A stretch of 64,000 bases of DNA from Hyphomicrobiales bacterium (GCA_900469445.1 UBXM01000031.1:48140-112139); one strand, 5' to 3'; positions 16,524 through 25,241 are shown, counted from the stretch's first letter. The notes: a model not told the origin generated them from the letters alone. Numbers and translations are program-made.

Positions 16524-17174
16524 ATGTTCAATTCCCAAGCTCCCAATCCCGACGACCTGCCGTCCTCGAAGCAGCTCGCCAAATCGACGGTCATCTCTGT
16601 CATCGCGGCCGCCGCCCTTCTTGTCACCGTCGTGATGCCGTCCGAATACGGAATCGATCCGACCGGTGTCGGCTCTGTCATGGGCCTCACCGAAATGGGT
16701 GAGATCAAGACGCAGCTCGCCGAAGAGGCGGAACTCGATCGGCAGAACGGTGTCACTACCCCGACACCCGTGCAGACCACCCCGCAGCAAGGGTCGAGCA
16801 TCCTTGACCGCATCATCCGCGAGTTCGGCGTTTCGGCAGCCTATGCCCAGGATGCCATGCGAACAGACGAGATGTCGGTGACGCTCCAGCCCGGAGAGGC
16901 GACCGAAATCAAGCTGACCATGTCGAAGGGTGCAAAGGCCACATACGAGTGGACGACTGAAGGCGGCGGTGTGAACTACGACATGCACGCCGATGGAAAC
17001 AGTGGCCAAACCACGAGCTACAAGAAGGGGCGCGCCGAGCCCACGGATTCCGGCGAGATGGAAGCGGCCTTCGACGGGAAGCACGGATGGTTCTGGCGCA
17101 ACCGGACCGGTGGTGCCGTGACGATTACCCTGAAGACCAACGGCGCCTATTCCGACATCAAGCGCGTGATGTAA
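16524..17174 (+). CDS. Membrane-anchored protein following HupE-like gene
   Basis: 216 aa: a cytoplasmic start, one membrane helix (about 22-42), a linker rich in Thr/Pro/Gln, and a periplasmic C-terminal domain containing YEWTTEGGGVNYDMHAD and GKHGWFWRNRT. Proteins of this type are annotated as transmembrane anchor proteins beside HupE genes in rhizobia. The C-terminal domain looks like a beta fold with exposed His and Trp residues. Probably works with the HupE-like carrier; biochemistry unknown. Confidence 0.72.
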   Translation: MFNSQAPNPDDLPSSKQLAKSTVISVIAAAALLVTVVMPSEYGIDPTGVGSVMGLTEMGEIKTQLAEEAELDRQNGVTTPTPVQTTPQQGSSILDRIIREFGVSAAYAQDAMRTDEMSVTLQPGEATEIKLTMSKGAKATYEWTTEGGGVNYDMHADGNSGQTTSYKKGRAEPTDSGEMEAAFDGKHGWFWRNRTGGAVTITLKTNGAYSDIKRVM

Positions 17175-17180
17175 CTGCAG

Positions 17181-17208
17181 AGGCCGGCGGATCTCTCCGG
17201 CGGCCTTT
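17181..17208. terminator. Bidirectional hairpin between anchor gene and chrA
   Basis: AGGCCG..CGGA with TCCGGCGGCCT, followed by TTTC, sits in the 62-nt gap between two convergent genes. Likely terminates both transcripts. Confidence 0.5.
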
Positions 17209-17236
17209 CACATTCTTGCTGTGCCGAACGAATCTG

Positions 17237-18640
17237 TTAGCGCATGCCAGTCAGTGTCCATGCCATGCCGAGGACGGCAGAGCCGAGCAGCACCGTCATC
17301 GACGACATTTTCAGTCGGAAGATCGCAATGACCCCGAGCAGTGTCAGCGTGAGAGATGCCCAGTCGATCGAAGACAGGACAGGCAGTTCGATGGATAGCG
17401 GCCCGGCGCGAACGACACTCACCTCAGAGAACAGGACGTGCAGCCCGAACCAGATGGCAAGGTTCAGGATCACGCCGACCACGGCCGCCGTGATCGCCGC
17501 CATACCGCCGGAGATGGCGGCATTTCCCCGCAGTCTTTCGATGAAGGGCGCGCCGAGGAAGATCCAGAGGAAACAGGGTACGAAGGTCACCCAGGTGGCG
17601 AGGAAGGCGCCAATGGTCGCGGCCTGAAAAGGTCCAAGGCCGCCCGCCTCGCGATACGCACCCATGAAGCCGACGAATTGCAGCACCATGATCAGCGGTC
17701 CCGGTGTCGTTTCGGCCATGCCGAGCCCATCGAGCATTTCGCCGGGACGCAGCCATTGATAGTTCTGCACCGCCTCCTGCGCCACATAGGCCAGCACCGC
17801 ATAGGCCCCGCCGAAGGTCACGACGGCCATCTTGCTGAAAAAGACACCGATCTGGGTGAAGACGTTGTCCGGGCCGAGGGTGACGTAGAGCAGCGCGACA
17901 GGCGCAAGCCACAGAACGAGAAGGACGACGGATATCCGAATGGACCATTGCAGATTGGGTCTGGCATGTGCTGGCATGCCTTCACCAAGAGCAGAGTCTG
18001 CATCCGATAGAATTTTGCCACCCGCAGACTTGTGACCACCGGAGGCATTAAACAGCGGCGAACCGGCTCTCGTTCCGACATAGCCGATAACGCCCGCCAC
18101 CAGGATGATCAGGGGAAAGGGTACGCGGAAGGCAAAGATGGCGATGAAGGCAGCCGCTGCGATCGCCACCATCGCCGGACCTTTCAACGCCCTGCTACCG
18201 ATACGAATGACGGCCTGGAGAACGATGGCAAGCACCGCGGCCTTCAACCCGAAGAACAGGCCCGCGACAGCGGCGACATCGCCGTACAGGACATAGATGT
18301 AGCTCAGCGCAAGGATCGACAGGAAGCCGGGCAGGATGAAGAGGATTCCGGCCACAAGACCGCCGGCGGTGCGATGCAGTAGCCAGCCGAGATAGACGGC
18401 GAGCTGCTGTGCCTCAGGGCCGGGAAGCAGCATGCAGTAATTGAGCGCGTGCAGGAAGCGGCCTTCGCCGACCCACTTCTTCTCGTCGACGACGATCCGG
18501 TGCATCACCGCTATCTGTCCGGCTGGACCACCGAAGCTGAGGGCCGCCACCCGCAACCAGACCTTGAAGGCCTCCATAAACGAAATGCCATGCTCCGCGG
18601 ACCCACGTTGCGGTTCTGTCGATAATACCGTGTCCGACAT
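17237..18640 (-). CDS. chrA: Chromate transporter ChrA (two CHR domains)
   Basis: 467 aa with about ten to twelve helices in two homologous halves; each half begins with the CHR signature (FGGPAGQIAVMHR in the first, TFGGAYAVLAYV in the second) and PGPEAQQLAVYLG / TPGPLIMVLQFVG follow. The start ATG 18640 has a strong AAGGGGGG site; an ATG-less extension further upstream would overlap chrB and is rejected. It lies one base after the chrB stop. ChrA exports chromate from the cytoplasm. Confidence 0.93.
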   Translation of the reverse strand: MSDTVLSTEPQRGSAEHGISFMEAFKVWLRVAALSFGGPAGQIAVMHRIVVDEKKWVGEGRFLHALNYCMLLPGPEAQQLAVYLGWLLHRTAGGLVAGILFILPGFLSILALSYIYVLYGDVAAVAGLFFGLKAAVLAIVLQAVIRIGSRALKGPAMVAIAAAAFIAIFAFRVPFPLIILVAGVIGYVGTRAGSPLFNASGGHKSAGGKILSDADSALGEGMPAHARPNLQWSIRISVVLLVLWLAPVALLYVTLGPDNVFTQIGVFFSKMAVVTFGGAYAVLAYVAQEAVQNYQWLRPGEMLDGLGMAETTPGPLIMVLQFVGFMGAYREAGGLGPFQAATIGAFLATWVTFVPCFLWIFLGAPFIERLRGNAAISGGMAAITAAVVGVILNLAIWFGLHVLFSEVSVVRAGPLSIELPVLSSIDWASLTLTLLGVIAIFRLKMSSMTVLLGSAVLGMAWTLTGMR

Positions 18641-18641
18641 C

Positions 18642-19460
18642 TCAGCCCCCCTTCTTTCCAGCAGGCCAGTCATGGGTTTCTGAGGTCGCATCGCGGCACC
18701 AGCGGTAAAACGCATCGTAGAGGATCATTCCGGCCTCAAGCTGTTGAAGGTCGTCGTTGAACATGCGCGACAGTCCGAGTGATGCGGCGAGCAGGCCCGC
18801 CACCTCGGGTGCGAGATCCGGCCGGGCCGTATCGGCACCACGCACGATCGTGGCCAGGCGCAGGAGAGGTGGCGTCGAAAGACCGAACTCCTCGATCATC
18901 ACATCGAACGTGCACAGCTCGTCCCGGTGGCTCCAGAAGACATCGTCGACATCGAATGGCGTTGCGCGGAAGCGATCGGCCACGGCGGATACTTCTCCTG
19001 GCGCGACGAACAGGAAGACCGCACCCGGATCGATGAAGCGCCGGATCAGCCATGGACAGGCAATGCGGTCGATCTTCGGTCGCGATCGTGTCACCCAGAC
19101 GGTTCGCCCTTGCGCGTCGCGTTCGGGCAACTGACTGGCGGGGACCCCTGAGAGGCCTGCGGATATCCACGCTTCGATGCCGTTCTCGAGGACTTCGGCG
19201 GACGTGCCCTGCGTGCGCAGATAGGCCGCCACGCCATGGCTGAGCTTCTTGCCTTTCTGGCAGATGGTGACAACCGTCTGCCCGGTGAACTGGCCTGCCC
19301 AGGTAGCGACCTGCTCGTAAGGGCGGCGCAGCGAGCCGGGGATCAGTCTCGGATCTGCATGGAAATCTTCCTCGGTGCGCACGTCGATCAGCACCGGGGC
19401 ACTGGGCGTGCCGATAAGGCGGTTCAGTTTTTCGGGGGAAATTTCGAGAAATGACGGCAT
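18642..19460 (-). CDS. chrB: Rhodanese-ChrB fusion, chromate resistance protein
   Basis: 272 aa. Residues 1-100 are a rhodanese domain (VLIDVRTEEDFH, active-site loop with C67 in TICQKGKK); residues about 115-265 are the ChrB C-terminal domain (RPKIDRIACPWLIRRFIDP, FDVDDVFWSH, CTFDVMIEEFGL). ChrB usually regulates or assists chromate export; in this form a rhodanese replaces the N-terminal DNA-binding part. GGAGGACGC precedes the ATG. The pair chrB-chrA is an operon. The fusion suggests a sulphur-transfer or redox role rather than repression. Confidence 0.88.
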   Translation of the reverse strand: MPSFLEISPEKLNRLIGTPSAPVLIDVRTEEDFHADPRLIPGSLRRPYEQVATWAGQFTGQTVVTICQKGKKLSHGVAAYLRTQGTSAEVLENGIEAWISAGLSGVPASQLPERDAQGRTVWVTRSRPKIDRIACPWLIRRFIDPGAVFLFVAPGEVSAVADRFRATPFDVDDVFWSHRDELCTFDVMIEEFGLSTPPLLRLATIVRGADTARPDLAPEVAGLLAASLGLSRMFNDDLQQLEAGMILYDAFYRWCRDATSETHDWPAGKKGG

Positions 19461-19676
19461 GATGCGTCCTCCGTTAGCCGGGTTGATGGACGCGATTCTC
19501 TAGCATGACGCCTCGTGGGGTGATCGCGACCCCATGCGGCATCATTTACAGCAGATGTCTCGGCTGTCAAATCGCAACCGGCGCTCCGCTCTCATAATCA
19601 TTGAGTTGAACGGATACGAACCTACGACCCGTGAAATATGAAGATATTAGCTGCGCTCAACAGGTCGTAGATTTCC

Positions 19677-19717
19677 GCACCAAATGGTGCTATACGAGCT
19701 CCACATTTACGGGAGCT
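19677..19717. promoter_or_regulatory. Palindromes in the vapBC promoter
   Basis: GCACC-AAAT-GGTGC (19677-19690) and AGCTCC-N9-GGAGCT (19697-19717) lie just upstream of vapB; the right arm of the second covers the ribosome site (GGGAG). Toxin-antitoxin operons are autoregulated through such repeats, so these are operator candidates. Confidence 0.5.
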
Positions 19718-19722
19718 AGAAT

Positions 19723-19923
19723 ATGCGATCGACCATAAATCTCGACGACAATCTTATGGAACGGGCGAAGTCCCTCACGGGCACCAAGGAAACAGCAGCT
19801 CTCGTCCGACAAGCGCTGGAGACGCTTGTGCGTGTGGAATCCGGCAAACGCTTGATCGCGCTTGGCGGCTCTATGCCTGAGGCTGAAGCATCGCCTCGCC
19901 GACGGAGCGACGTGGCCAAGTGA
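19723..19923 (+). CDS. vapB: VapB-type antitoxin
   Basis: 66 aa. The N-terminal ribbon-helix-helix part (MRSTINLDDNLMERAKSLTG) is typical of type II antitoxins of the VapB/Arc kind; the Lys/Arg-rich C-terminus (SPRRRSDVAK) would wrap the toxin. The stop overlaps the GTG of the toxin gene by 4 nt, the usual antitoxin-first coupling. It should bind its own promoter through the palindromes directly upstream. Confidence 0.9.
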   Translation: MRSTINLDDNLMERAKSLTGTKETAALVRQALETLVRVESGKRLIALGGSMPEAEASPRRRSDVAK

Positions 19924-20303
19924 TCCTGGTAGACACCTCGATCTGGATTGATCATTTTCGATACGACGACGCAGAACTAAGAAAAGTCATCAATGATGAC
20001 CAGTTGCTTTGCCACCCATTCGTTGTCGGCGAACTGGCGCTCGGTAGCCTGAGAGAACGAGGCGCAGTTTTAGCTTTCCTAGCAGCTCAACGCGAAGCGA
20101 TGATCGCGACCCACGCAGAGGTAATGACGATGATTGATCGCCATTCGATATTCAGCATGGGGATTGGTTACACAGATGCCCACTTACTGACTTCAACGTT
20201 GCTCGACCGGGGATCAAGCTTGTGGACAAGAGATAAGCGCCTAGCGGCCGCAGCGCAAAAAGTTGGTGCGGCACTTTATCCGCACGCGCACGCCTCTCAT
20301 TAG
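19920..20303 (+). CDS. vapC: VapC-type PIN-domain ribonuclease toxin
   Basis: 127 aa from GTG. The PIN fold has its acidic residues in place: ILVDTSIWID, E in FVVGELALG, D in IGYTDAHLL and D in WTRDKRL. VapC toxins cut tRNA or rRNA when the antitoxin is degraded. All four acidic positions are kept, so it should be active. Confidence 0.9.
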   Translation: MILVDTSIWIDHFRYDDAELRKVINDDQLLCHPFVVGELALGSLRERGAVLAFLAAQREAMIATHAEVMTMIDRHSIFSMGIGYTDAHLLTSTLLDRGSSLWTRDKRLAAAAQKVGAALYPHAHASH

Positions 20304-20408
20304 AACATAACGCAATGACCGCTTAGCAATATTGAGGCCCTTGATAGGATTCGAACAGCCGTTCGCCTAGATAATGACTTTGGTGGTGTTCATTGGAGTG
20401 GTAGCGAA

Positions 20409-21515
20409 TTATTTCTGCAATGACAGTGAGTACCGAGTATGCCGACGTTCACCCGTACGCGTCAGTGCACCGATCTCCACGAGTTGCTGAAGGTCGCGTG
20501 TTGCTGTAGCGCGGGATGTATCTGTGATCGAGATATAGTTTTCGGCACTTAGACCTCCCTTGAAGCCAGCCGTGCCTTCCTTGAAGATGCGCGCGACTAC
20601 CTTTTCTTGCCGCTCGTTCAGCTTGTCCCGAAAACGATCATAGAACTTTGCTTTCTGGATGAAGAAATCTACGCGCTCAAGCGTCGCCTGTTGAGCATCC
20701 AGGATAGTTTCTGAAAAGAAAATGACCCAGTCGGTGATATCAAGCGTGCGCTGGTGCCGCTCAAGCTCTGAGTAATAGGCCTTCCGGCGCTTCTCGATTG
20801 TGAAGGCGAGTGAAATGAGGCTTGGCTGCCCTATGTTTTGCGCTAGGGATTTCTCTGCGAGCGCGCGCCCAATTCGGCCGTTGCCATCCTCAAATGGATG
20901 TATGCTTTCAAAGTAAAGGTGTCCTACTGCGGCGCGCGTCAAAGCTTGAAGCGACGTTTGACCATCTGGCCTGGATTGATTGAACCATGTGCTGAAGGTC
21001 TCCATCTCAGCGGCAACCTGGCGAGATGGGGGAGCCTCGAAGTGGATAGTGGGTTTGTCCAATCGACCCGATACAATCTGCATGGCGTCTTCATGCGTGC
21101 GGTAAGCACCAACCGTTTCAATATATCGGTTTCCGGCCATCAGCATTGAATGCCAGTGGCACAGTCCCTCATGACACAGCGGCCTATGCCAACTTCGATA
21201 GACATCCGCCATCATCTCGGCAATCCCCCGCTCTTGGGGGCGGATCTGTCTATCATCAGTGTTTAGCCCGAACTGCCGGCGGAGTGATGACTGGACACTC
21301 ACGCGGTCCAGAAATTCCCCCTCAATCTCTGAGGTCTTGACCGCTTCGTCGCTCAGCAACTCAATGCGAAGTTGGTTGCTGTCGTCATCGTTGAAATGTC
21401 GAACAGCACCGATAACCTCGCCGGCGGACTGCAAGAATTTCTGCTCCAACGATATCAGGCTTGCGGTATCGTATCTGAAGTTTGGCCAGTCAGTGTTTTG
21501 CCAGTTCCATTTCAT
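20409..21515 (-). CDS. Fic-domain protein with DUF4172-like N-terminus and winged helix
   Basis: 368 aa. The Fic motif HPFEDGNGR is at residues 206-214, complete for AMP transfer. An inhibitory-helix motif TSEIEG lies at 61-66, the place expected for class II Fic proteins that silence themselves by an N-terminal helix. A short DUF4172-like stretch (WNWQNTDWPNFRYD) starts the protein, and the last 60 residues form a winged helix (ISITDTSRATATRDLQQLVEIGA) for DNA binding. Not a Phd-Doc toxin pair. Target unknown. Confidence 0.88.
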   Translation of the reverse strand: MKWNWQNTDWPNFRYDTASLISLEQKFLQSAGEVIGAVRHFNDDDSNQLRIELLSDEAVKTSEIEGEFLDRVSVQSSLRRQFGLNTDDRQIRPQERGIAEMMADVYRSWHRPLCHEGLCHWHSMLMAGNRYIETVGAYRTHEDAMQIVSGRLDKPTIHFEAPPSRQVAAEMETFSTWFNQSRPDGQTSLQALTRAAVGHLYFESIHPFEDGNGRIGRALAEKSLAQNIGQPSLISLAFTIEKRRKAYYSELERHQRTLDITDWVIFFSETILDAQQATLERVDFFIQKAKFYDRFRDKLNERQEKVVARIFKEGTAGFKGGLSAENYISITDTSRATATRDLQQLVEIGALTRTGERRHTRYSLSLQK

Positions 21516-21689
21516 GAGTTATAGAATCCCTCTCTATAGCTCATAATTATTGCTGGAAATGAGCTATTGCAAGCCCGTCTATCGCTCAGCACCACAATCT
21601 GCATCTCTCCATTCAAGAAGCAGCGATCGACAGCTAACCTCTTGCCCTAAACATATTTTGTTAATGGGCGCCCCCTATTTCCGCTCGCC

Positions 21690-21707
21690 CTCGGCACTGG
21701 TGCCGAG
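21690..21707. promoter_or_regulatory. Perfect palindrome upstream of integrase-like fragment
   Basis: CTCGGCAC-TG-GTGCCGAG, 16 nt before the ATG at 21723. It could be an operator or a transcript hairpin; nothing decides between these. Confidence 0.35.
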
Positions 21708-21722
21708 CGAAAAGGGATAAGC

Positions 21723-21956
21723 ATGACCAAACACGACCTTTCATCACGACATTTTCAGCGAAAAATTTCGGAATTCTGCGAGCTTCGTATCGCTCCAGTC
21801 GCATCCAGGCGGGTGTTCGAAAATATACGGCCCTATCTGGCCAGTTTGATCATCTACCGCAAATCGCCCCCGCTTCTGAATGGCCATATCGACTGGAAGA
21901 TGATCGGTCAGGCCTGTGGGATCGAAGCCGAAGGCGGTGAAGACGACCAGTATTGA
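21723..21956 (+). pseudogene. N-terminal fragment of an integrase-like protein
   Basis: 77 aa starting MTKHDLSSRHFQRKI with a good ATG. The stretch RRVFENIRPYLASLI.YRKSPPLLNGHIDW resembles the N-terminal domain of rhizobial tyrosine-recombinase-like integrases that carry a separate catalytic domain; no recombinase catalytic residues follow. The frame runs into the 3' end of the arsH frame and stops, which marks an old recombination junction between the toxin island and the arsenic operon. Confidence 0.45.
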
Positions 21957-22810
21957 TGCTGCTTACAATTCGACCACATGGAGAATATAGGGCTGAGCTT
22001 CGCCCTCGTCGCAAACGCATGCCTCTGAGAGATCAGCATCGCGGCGTTCGTCGCGGTGGCAGCGTCCTGCCGGCAGCCTGCCACCGCGACGGCTTGATCC
22101 GTCAGATCGACTTGAGCGACATCCGCTTCTCCAGCTCGGCCCTCTTCCTTCCGTTCGCTATATCGGTCGGTGAGGTAGGACGAGGCATCGCGGGTCATGA
22201 TGGTGACCTTCACCAGTTCCTCGCAGACATCGACGACGCGGTCATAGTAGGAAGATGGCTTCATCCGGCCATCGGTGTCGAATTCCTGAAACGCCTTCGC
22301 CACGCTGCTCTGGTTAGGAATGGTGATCATCCGCATCCAGCGGCCGAGGATGCGCAACTGGTTCACGGCGTTAAAAGACTGGCTGCCGCCGGAAACCTCC
22401 ATCACCGCCAGCGTCTTGCCCTGGGTGGGGCGGACCGAGCCGAGCGACAGCGGGATCCAGTCGATCTGCGCCTTTATGATGCCGGTCATGGCACCATGGC
22501 GCTCCGGGCTGATCCAGACATGGCCTTCCGACCACTGCGAGAGGTCGCGCAGCTCCTGAACCTTGGAATGGCTGACGGGTGCCTCGTCCGGGAGCGGCAA
22601 TCCGGCCGGATCGAATATCCGCACCTCGCATCCGAGGCGTTCGAGCAACCGACGGACTTCGAAGGCAAGGAGACGGCTATAAGACACTTCTCGGAGCGAT
22701 CCATAGAGGATCAGGATTCTCGGCTTGTGCGTCGAGAATGCTGGCCGCAGCGACTCTAGCGCGATCGGCTGAAGATGGTCGTCATGCAGTGCGGGAAATG
22801 TCTCAGGCAA
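21908..22810 (-). CDS. arsH: ArsH NADPH-dependent flavoprotein, 3' end frameshifted
   Basis: ArsH oxidises trivalent organoarsenicals with NADPH and FMN. The fold shows FMN-binding LYGSLREVSYSRLL, then ERHGAMTGIIKAQIDW and EVSGGSQSFNAVNQLR. The start is TTG 22810, overlapping the stop of the preceding arsC. Near 22140 one extra base (GGCCC where GGCC is expected on the plus strand) moves the frame: without it the protein would end normally at 22102 as ..ELEKRMSLKSI; with it about 70 unrelated residues are added. The core is intact, so activity may survive; a sequencing error is possible. Confidence 0.82.
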   Translation of the reverse strand: MPETFPALHDDHLQPIALESLRPAFSTHKPRILILYGSLREVSYSRLLAFEVRRLLERLGCEVRIFDPAGLPLPDEAPVSHSKVQELRDLSQWSEGHVWISPERHGAMTGIIKAQIDWIPLSLGSVRPTQGKTLAVMEVSGGSQSFNAVNQLRILGRWMRMITIPNQSSVAKAFQEFDTDGRMKPSSYYDRVVDVCEELVKVTIMTRDASSYLTDRYSERKEEGRAGEADVAQVDLTDQAVAVAGCRQDAATATNAAMLISQRHAFATRAKLSPIFSMWSNCKQHQYWSSSPPSASIPQA

Positions 22811-23228
22811 TGCGCTTTCCTTCCTGGTCGAGGACCTGCTCGCCGTCTTCCTTGATGAACGGTCCATTGAAGGCGTCGACCGGCAGAATGTCGAGAACGA
22901 CCTCCGAAGGGCGAGCAAGTCTGGTGCCAAGCGGCGTGACGACGATTGGTCGATTGATCAGGATCGGGGTGGCGATCATCGCGTCCAGCAACTGGTCATC
23001 GGTCAGCTCCGGATTGCCGAGACCGAGTTCCGCATAGGGCGTGCCCTTCTCACGGATCGCTTCGCGGACCGTCAGGCCGGCATCTGCGATCATCGTGGAG
23101 AGCTGCTCACGCGATGGCGGGTTCTGCAGGTATTCAATGATGGTGGGTTCGATCCCGGCGGCGCGGATCAGCGCCAAAGTGTTGCGGGACGTGCTGCAGG
23201 CCGGATTGTGATAGATGGTGGCGTCCAT
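22803..23228 (-). CDS. arsC: Glutaredoxin-dependent arsenate reductase
   Basis: 141 aa of the ArsC/Spx fold. The catalytic Cys is C11 in HNPACSTSRNT and the substrate-binding Arg residues follow (R59 region REKGTPY, and NRPIVVTPLGTRLARP). It reduces arsenate to arsenite, which Acr3 then exports. It starts 2 nt after acr3 and overlaps arsH. A second, unrelated arsenate reductase lies in the same operon at 24289. Confidence 0.93.
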   Translation of the reverse strand: MDATIYHNPACSTSRNTLALIRAAGIEPTIIEYLQNPPSREQLSTMIADAGLTVREAIREKGTPYAELGLGNPELTDDQLLDAMIATPILINRPIVVTPLGTRLARPSEVVLDILPVDAFNGPFIKEDGEQVLDQEGKRIA

Positions 23229-23230
23229 GG

Positions 23231-24289
23231 TCAGGTCCTTTCGGTGATGGTGTTGCGGGAGACGGCCGGTGATGCCTCATACCAACCCTTCGAGCGGTTC
23301 ACGATCCACACGACCGAGAGCATGACCGGCACTTCGATCAGGACGCCGACAACCGTCGCCAGCGCGGCTCCCGATTGGAAGCCGAACAGGCTGATGGCGG
23401 CGGCAACCGCGAGTTCGAAGAAGTTGCTGGCACCGATGAGCGCGGAGGGTCCGGCGACGCAATGGCGCTCGCCCGCGAGGCGGTTCAGAAGATAGGCCAG
23501 CCCCGAGTTCAGGTAGACCTGGATCAGGATCGGCACGGCCAGCAATGCGATAATAGTCGGCTGGGCGATGATCTGTTCGCCCTGGAAGGCGAAGAGAAGC
23601 ACGAGCGTGGCGAGCAACGCGATGAGCGATACCGGCTGCAGCTTCGCAAGCAAGCGGTCGAGCGCGCCCGTTGTGCCGTCGGCCGTCAGGTAGCTCCGCA
23701 GTACCTGGGCGATAATGACAGGCACCACGATGTAGAGCGCGACCGACAGGGCAAGCGTCGCCCACGGCACGGTGATGGCCGAGAGACCGAGCAAGAGGCC
23801 GACGATCGGTGCGAATGCAACAACCATGATCGCGTCGTTCAAAGCGACCTGCGATAGGGTGAACAGCGGCTCGCCTCGCGTTAGGTTCGACCAGACAAAA
23901 ACCATGGCCGTGCAGGGTGCCGCGGCAAGGATGATCAGGCCTGCGATATAGGAGTCGATCTGGTCTGCCGGCAGATAGGGCCGGAAAAGCCAGCCGACGA
24001 AGAGCCATCCCAGCAGAGCCATGGAGAACGGCTTGATCGCCCAGTTTATGATCAGCGTGACACCGATCCCACGCCAGTAGGAGCCGACCTGCGCCAGCGA
24101 CCGGAAATCGATCTTCAGCAGCATCGGGATGATCATCAGCCAGATCAGGATCGCGACCGGGATATTGACCTTGGCGATCTCGGCGCCGCCCACGATTTGG
24201 AAGACGCCGGGCATCAAGTGGCCAAGAGCAACGCCGACTGCAATGCAGAGAAAGACCCAGATGGTCAGGTATCGTTCGAAGGTGGACAT
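23231..24289 (-). CDS. acr3: Arsenite efflux transporter Acr3
   Basis: 352 aa with ten helices. The essential Cys is in AAAPCTAMVFVWSNL, and the second signature GASNFFELAVA is present, placing it in the Acr3 rather than ArsB family. Its ATG overlaps the stop of the preceding arsC as TGATG, so translation is coupled. Exports arsenite across the inner membrane. Confidence 0.95.
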   Translation of the reverse strand: MSTFERYLTIWVFLCIAVGVALGHLMPGVFQIVGGAEIAKVNIPVAILIWLMIIPMLLKIDFRSLAQVGSYWRGIGVTLIINWAIKPFSMALLGWLFVGWLFRPYLPADQIDSYIAGLIILAAAPCTAMVFVWSNLTRGEPLFTLSQVALNDAIMVVAFAPIVGLLLGLSAITVPWATLALSVALYIVVPVIIAQVLRSYLTADGTTGALDRLLAKLQPVSLIALLATLVLLFAFQGEQIIAQPTIIALLAVPILIQVYLNSGLAYLLNRLAGERHCVAGPSALIGASNFFELAVAAAISLFGFQSGAALATVVGVLIEVPVMLSVVWIVNRSKGWYEASPAVSRNTITERT

Positions 24290-24822
24290 CAGGCTGACTT
24301 TCCTTGCGGTGACGTCGAACCCTCCATCGCGCCGATCTGGCGGAGCTTTGTCTCCAGCGCCAGCCGATCGATGGACGCCAGCGGCAGGTTCACGAATGCA
24401 AGAATCCGGTTCTTGAGAAAGCGGGCCGCCTGCGCGAAGGCGCGCTGCTTGTCGATATCCAGGCTGGACACTGCAGCAGGATCCTCAACGCCCCAGTGGG
24501 CTGTCATTGGATGGCCGATCCAGACAGGGCAGGCCTCACCGGCGGCGCTGTCGCAGACGGTGAAGATAAAATCCATCTCCGGCGCGCCGGGTGCGGCGAA
24601 CACATCCCAGCTCTTCGAGGAGAAGCCTGTCGATTGATAGCCGAGCGTCTCCAATTCCTTCAAGACATAAGGATTGACCTCGCCCTTCGGCTGGCTGCCG
24701 GCGGAATAGGCTTTGAACAGGTCGCCACCCTCCTTGTTGAGGATGGATTCGGCGAGAATAGAACGAGCGGAATTGCCCGTGCAGAGGAACAGCACGTTGT
24801 AGGTCTTGTCAGTCATGGTCAT
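24289..24822 (-). CDS. arsC: Arsenate reductase, low-molecular-weight phosphatase type
   Basis: 177 aa. The P-loop CTGNSAR (C14 to R20, CX5R) follows VLFLCTGNSARS, and the later Cys (TVCDSAAGEACP) gives the pair used in thioredoxin-coupled arsenate reductases; PVWIGHPMTAHWGVEDPAA carries the catalytic Asp loop. Start ATG 24822 with a second ATG two codons on. Two arsenate reductases of different origin in one operon give reduction through both thioredoxin and glutaredoxin. Confidence 0.92.
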   Translation of the reverse strand: MTMTDKTYNVLFLCTGNSARSILAESILNKEGGDLFKAYSAGSQPKGEVNPYVLKELETLGYQSTGFSSKSWDVFAAPGAPEMDFIFTVCDSAAGEACPVWIGHPMTAHWGVEDPAAVSSLDIDKQRAFAQAARFLKNRILAFVNLPLASIDRLALETKLRQIGAMEGSTSPQGKSA

Positions 24823-24830
24823 GGTCCGTG

Positions 24831-25241
24831 TTAGGTCGGAGGCCTTTTGAGCTTCATGATGGTCGCCGACGATGGGCAGATGGAGGAAAGCTGGCGGGTT
24901 GAGAGAACGGCCGCCGGCACTTCGGCCCGCGGAACCTCAGAAAATCCGACGGTCGAGAAGAAAGGTGCGGCGCTTGTCGTAGCGAGGAAGACATCGCCAT
25001 CGACATCTCTCAGCGTTGTCTCGACGATGAACCGGCCGAACCCATGACTTCGATGTGCCGGCAGTACGACAACCGACCGCAGCAGGTAATCGCCGTCACA
25101 GCGTTCGAGGCCGGCATATCCGATCGTTTGGCCGTCGCCAGACACGGCTTTGAAGAAAGTGCGGCCTTCATCTTCAATATCACCGGTCGGGAGATCCGCG
25201 GCACGGAGCGCCTCGCGGAGGCGAGCGTCGCTACCGGCCAT
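24831..25241 (-). CDS. GNAT acetyltransferase of the arsenic operon (ArsN2-like)
   Basis: 136 aa from ATG 25241 (MAGSDARLREAL); an in-frame ATG further up would overlap arsR. Motif A of the acetyl-CoA site reads VVLPAHRSHGFGRFIV, and FFSTVGFSEV is the C-terminal part. GNAT proteins of ars operons (ArsN) acetylate arsenic-containing antibiotics or similar compounds. Stop is 9 nt before the arsC start. Substrate is inferred from context only. Confidence 0.75.
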   Translation of the reverse strand: MAGSDARLREALRAADLPTGDIEDEGRTFFKAVSGDGQTIGYAGLERCDGDYLLRSVVVLPAHRSHGFGRFIVETTLRDVDGDVFLATTSAAPFFSTVGFSEVPRAEVPAAVLSTRQLSSICPSSATIMKLKRPPT

